DNA of 64,000 bases from positions 29,700,853 through 29,764,852 of the forward strand of contig OY755241.1 in NCBI GenBank assembly GCA_963576725.1, written 5' to 3'. The notes beneath the pieces are model-generated. The model saw only the letters and a program-made list of their open reading frames with translations. It did no database searches and had not been told where the DNA came from. Numbering within the stretch: position 1 is the stretch's first letter; every line of letters begins with the position of its first letter. The stretch comes from Azorinus chamasolen. Its lineage: Eukaryota; Mollusca; Bivalvia; Cardiida; Solecurtidae. Below, in pieces: positions 61,924-64,000 of the stretch. A program made the position numbers and the translations under genes.

Positions 61924-62518
61924 TAGCAAGGTTACTGTATAAGCGAGGATACTGTATTAGCGAGGTTACTGTATAAGCGAGGATACTGTATAAGCGAGGT
62001 TACTGTATAAGCGAGGTTACTGTATTAGCGGGGTTATTGTATTAGCGGGGTTATTGTATTAGCGGGGTTATTGTATTAGCGAGGTTACTGTATAAGCGAG
62101 GATACTGTATAAGCGAGGTTACTGTATTAGCGAGGTTACTGTATTAGCGGGGTTATTGTATTAGCGAGGTTACTGTATAAGCGAGGATACTGTATAAGCG
62201 AGGTTACTGTATTAGCGAGGTTACTGTATAAGCGAGGTTACTGTATTAGCGAGGATACTGTATTAGTGAGGTTACTATATTAGCGAGGTTACTGTATTAG
62301 CGAGGTTACTGTATTAGCGAGGTCACTATATTAGCGAGGTTACTGTATCAGCGAGGTTACTATATTAGTGAGGTTACTGTGTTGCCGAGGTTACTGTATT
62401 AGTGCGGTTACTATATTATCGGGGTTACTGTATTAGTGGGGTTACTGTATTAGTGAGGTAACTGTATTAGTGAGGTTACTATATTAGTGAGGTTACTGTA
62501 TTAGCGAGGTTACTGTAT
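61924..62518. repeat. 17-bp minisatellite, second block (segmental duplicate)
   Basis: It repeats the same ordered variants as the first block, displaced by 668 bp at its start and 685 bp at its end (one extra 17-bp unit). Confidence 0.9.
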
Positions 62519-62551
62519 GTCAAACAACGACTGTTTGAGTATTGAAAACCT

Positions 62552-62801
62552 TTAACCCTTTACTCAGTCAATATCCATCTAACAAATAATGACATCATAA
62601 ATATTAATTAGATTGATTTTTATAATGGCACATGGACACGGGAACATTTTGCAATAGCAGAAATTGTAGAATCACATCTATATTGTTTCATAAACAAATA
62701 GAGCAGACCCTGATCAGACGTCTCCTACAGAAGCCGTCTGATCTGGACCTACTCTGTTTGAAAAAGGCGTAGAAAAACGCACTATTTAAGTAAAGGGTTA
62801 A
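62552..62801. mobile_element. TTAA-2 MITE, complete (250 bp)
   Basis: TTAACCCTTTACTCAGTC to AAGTAAAGGGTTAA. Hairpin GACCCTGATCAGACGTCTCC. Confidence 0.85.
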
Positions 62802-63030
62802 AGAGAAAATCACATTTTAAAATTCTACAGAAAAAAATAAATTTTGTTATAATTACACTAAAAAATGCAGTGGTCCAAATCTGAAGAGAAGCGATTGTTG
62901 CGTGACTTGATTATGTTTCAGGACATTTGACTGAAATTTCAGTAACTTTCAGTGGCACGCGACGAGACCTTTGAATCTTATTCGTCTCTTTAGTCCATAA
63001 AGTTCAAGTTTATTCAGAAATGTTGATCAT
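62802..63030. other. Unassigned sequence
   Basis: Nothing recognised. Confidence 0.35.
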
Positions 63031-63104
63031 TGAAGAACCAACAAAGGAGAAGGTCATATACACAAGATTTTCTATATAAGAACCAACAAAAAGTAAAAAG
63101 TAAA

Positions 63105-63400
63105 GTACCTAGTTATATTCTACTTTCAGTCCGAATGACCGCTCAGCCGACTGTACATTTACTCCCCTGGTCATTGAGTCATTGGCCTACAATATTGAGC
63201 ACTGCTAACATATGGCGCAATCATGCAGCCGCAGTACCGCCGAGTGACCCTCACAGGTACCCATTTTAACCCCTGGGTTGAGAGGATGTGCGGGTGGTAG
63301 ACACGGAAAAGCGTCTCTGAAATTTCGGGGTGGGACCGGGATTTGAACCCCGGACCTCCGGACTGATAGTCAAGCGCGTTACCACTAGACCACCGCCACC
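63105..63400 (-). mobile_element. tRNA-derived SINE, minus strand
   Basis: Minus-strand head GGTGGCGGTGGTCTAGTGG (A box TGGTCTAGTGG) and B box GGTTCAAATCC (63339-63349). The 3' tail reads AGAATATAACTAGGTAC. Same family as 23541. Confidence 0.8.
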
Positions 63401-63540
63401 TAAAAGAGACGGTCATATACACTAGAAGTTCTATGGGGGAATCTACAAAAAAGACGGATCGTATACACAAGAAGTTCTATATCAGAATCAACAAAAAGAG
63501 AAGGTCATATACATTAAAAGTTCAATTCTATACACTTGGT

Positions 63541-63811
63541 CGTGTTTATTAACGTCCGTTTCTGCCAGCTATGGGATAACTGGATGACCAGAGAGAGTGG
63601 AGCGGATAATTATAGAGAAACACGGCGTGATGCCCTACTCTTATTATCGATAGAGTTTCTCTGGTTCTTTTAGATGCCCAGTGTAAAGCACTGATACATC
63701 GGACCTCGGTTTATAAAGTCTTATCCGAAGGACTTGATTCGGCTGGGGATCAAACCCAGAATCCTGGTATTGTAGACAAGCGCATTGACCACACTAGGTA
63801 TTACGTCCACC
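63541..63811 (-). mobile_element. tRNA-derived SINE, second family, minus strand
   Basis: Minus-strand head GGTGGACGTAATACCTAGTG and B-box-like GGGTTTGATCC (63747-63757). The tail is GGCAGAAACGGACGTTAAT. Same family as the headless copy at 46691. Confidence 0.7.
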
Positions 63812-63854
63812 AATTCTACAGAAGAACCAAATAAAAGAGTAGGTCATGTACGCT

Positions 63855-63958
63855 ATAGGTGCTTTCTGCATTACTTTTGCCATGCATTAAGCAACCACCT
63901 TTTTTAAGATTCCTGTGTCCAATCAATATAAGGTCGCTTAAGACAGGTTCTACTCTAA
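63855..63958. repeat. TA-1 MITE, right half
   Basis: GGTGCTTTCTGCATTACTTT, AAGCAACCACCTT and GTCGCTTAAGACAGGTTC. The left half is absent. Confidence 0.65.
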
Positions 63959-64000
63959 ATGTAATTCATACGCAAACAGGGCATATATGAGTCTCCTCTG

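Larger units (their letters stand above)
63031..63850. repeat. Minisatellite of about 45 bp split by two SINEs
   Basis: GAAGGTCATATACACAAGA, TTCTATAT and AACCAACAAAA-like units occur at 63031-63100, 63403-63530 and 63815-63850. The intervening segments are the two SINEs below. Confidence 0.7.

Overview
The window looks like an intergenic or intronic stretch of a large, AT-rich animal genome, most likely a bivalve mollusc. No operons, Shine-Dalgarno sites or dense ORFs are visible. The repeats are of kinds I associate with molluscs: tRNA-derived SINEs, long modular repeats carrying 'ATAACTC' and 'TGACCTTGACC' motifs and ending in (GACG)n, and hundreds of short fold-back elements. The species cannot be fixed from the sequence alone. 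I find no confident host protein-coding gene. The only intact CDS is a mariner transposase (56480-57565).

The dominant content is short non-autonomous fold-back elements (MITEs). I use these names. TTAA-1: about 229 bp, ends TTAACCCATT or TTAACCCTTTCC, perfect hairpin AAACCATTGTGATAAATAG...TTTGCTCC. TTAA-2: about 250 bp, ends TTAACCCTTTCCCTC, hairpin AACAGAGTAGACCCAGATC...ACGGCTCC. TTAA-3: 205-250 bp, ends TTAACCCTTTCGCTGCC, hairpin AACAGTTTGGATCCAGATG...ACGCC. TA-1: about 204 bp, ends CAGTAAAACC, flanked by TA, inner arms GGTGGCAGCTTAATGCAGG and ATGCAGAAAGCTCC. FB-4: hairpin TTTCTCCACCAAACCC. FB-5: hairpin with GATTGGTCAGATTT. TTAA targets with CCC/GGG ends suggest piggyBac-type mobilisation. 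TA targets with CAGTAAAACC ends suggest a pogo/Tigger-type (Tc1/mariner superfamily) source. Neither autonomous partner is in the window.

Layout: 0-6.5 kb is MITE-rich. 6.9-9.4 kb holds a 28-bp minisatellite, a LINE 3' end with a reverse-transcriptase C-terminus remnant, a modular repeat and a SINE. 10.2-13.2 kb holds a MITE inside a MITE, then a 61-bp and a 42-bp array. 13.6-17 kb is MITEs. 17.7-19.5 kb is two arrays. 20-24 kb is MITEs and a SINE. 24.4-25.3 kb is a 49-bp array. 26-30 kb is MITEs plus one weak exon candidate. 30.5-31.7 kb is modular repeats. 33-37 kb includes a heavily nested MITE. 38.2-41.7 kb is a 29-bp array carrying a dispersed repeat that itself carries a miniature LTR retrotransposon. 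42-48 kb is MITEs, a TAG microsatellite and a SINE. 48.1-49.1 kb is a 28-bp array. 50-55.9 kb is MITEs and arrays. 56.29-57.63 kb is the mariner. 58-60.3 kb is MITEs. 60.8-62.5 kb is a 17-bp array with a segmental duplication. 63-64 kb is two SINEs inside a minisatellite.

The most interesting signals concern how these repeats interact. Three otherwise unrelated fold-back families share the same hairpin apex, GCTCC(TATA)GGAGC. Hairpin arms show matched (compensatory) changes between copies. TTAA elements insert repeatedly at the same TTAA inside TA-1 arms. Minisatellites repeatedly grow out of TA-1 ends. A 442-bp LTR element has intact LTRs, a primer-binding site and a polypurine tract but no coding space.
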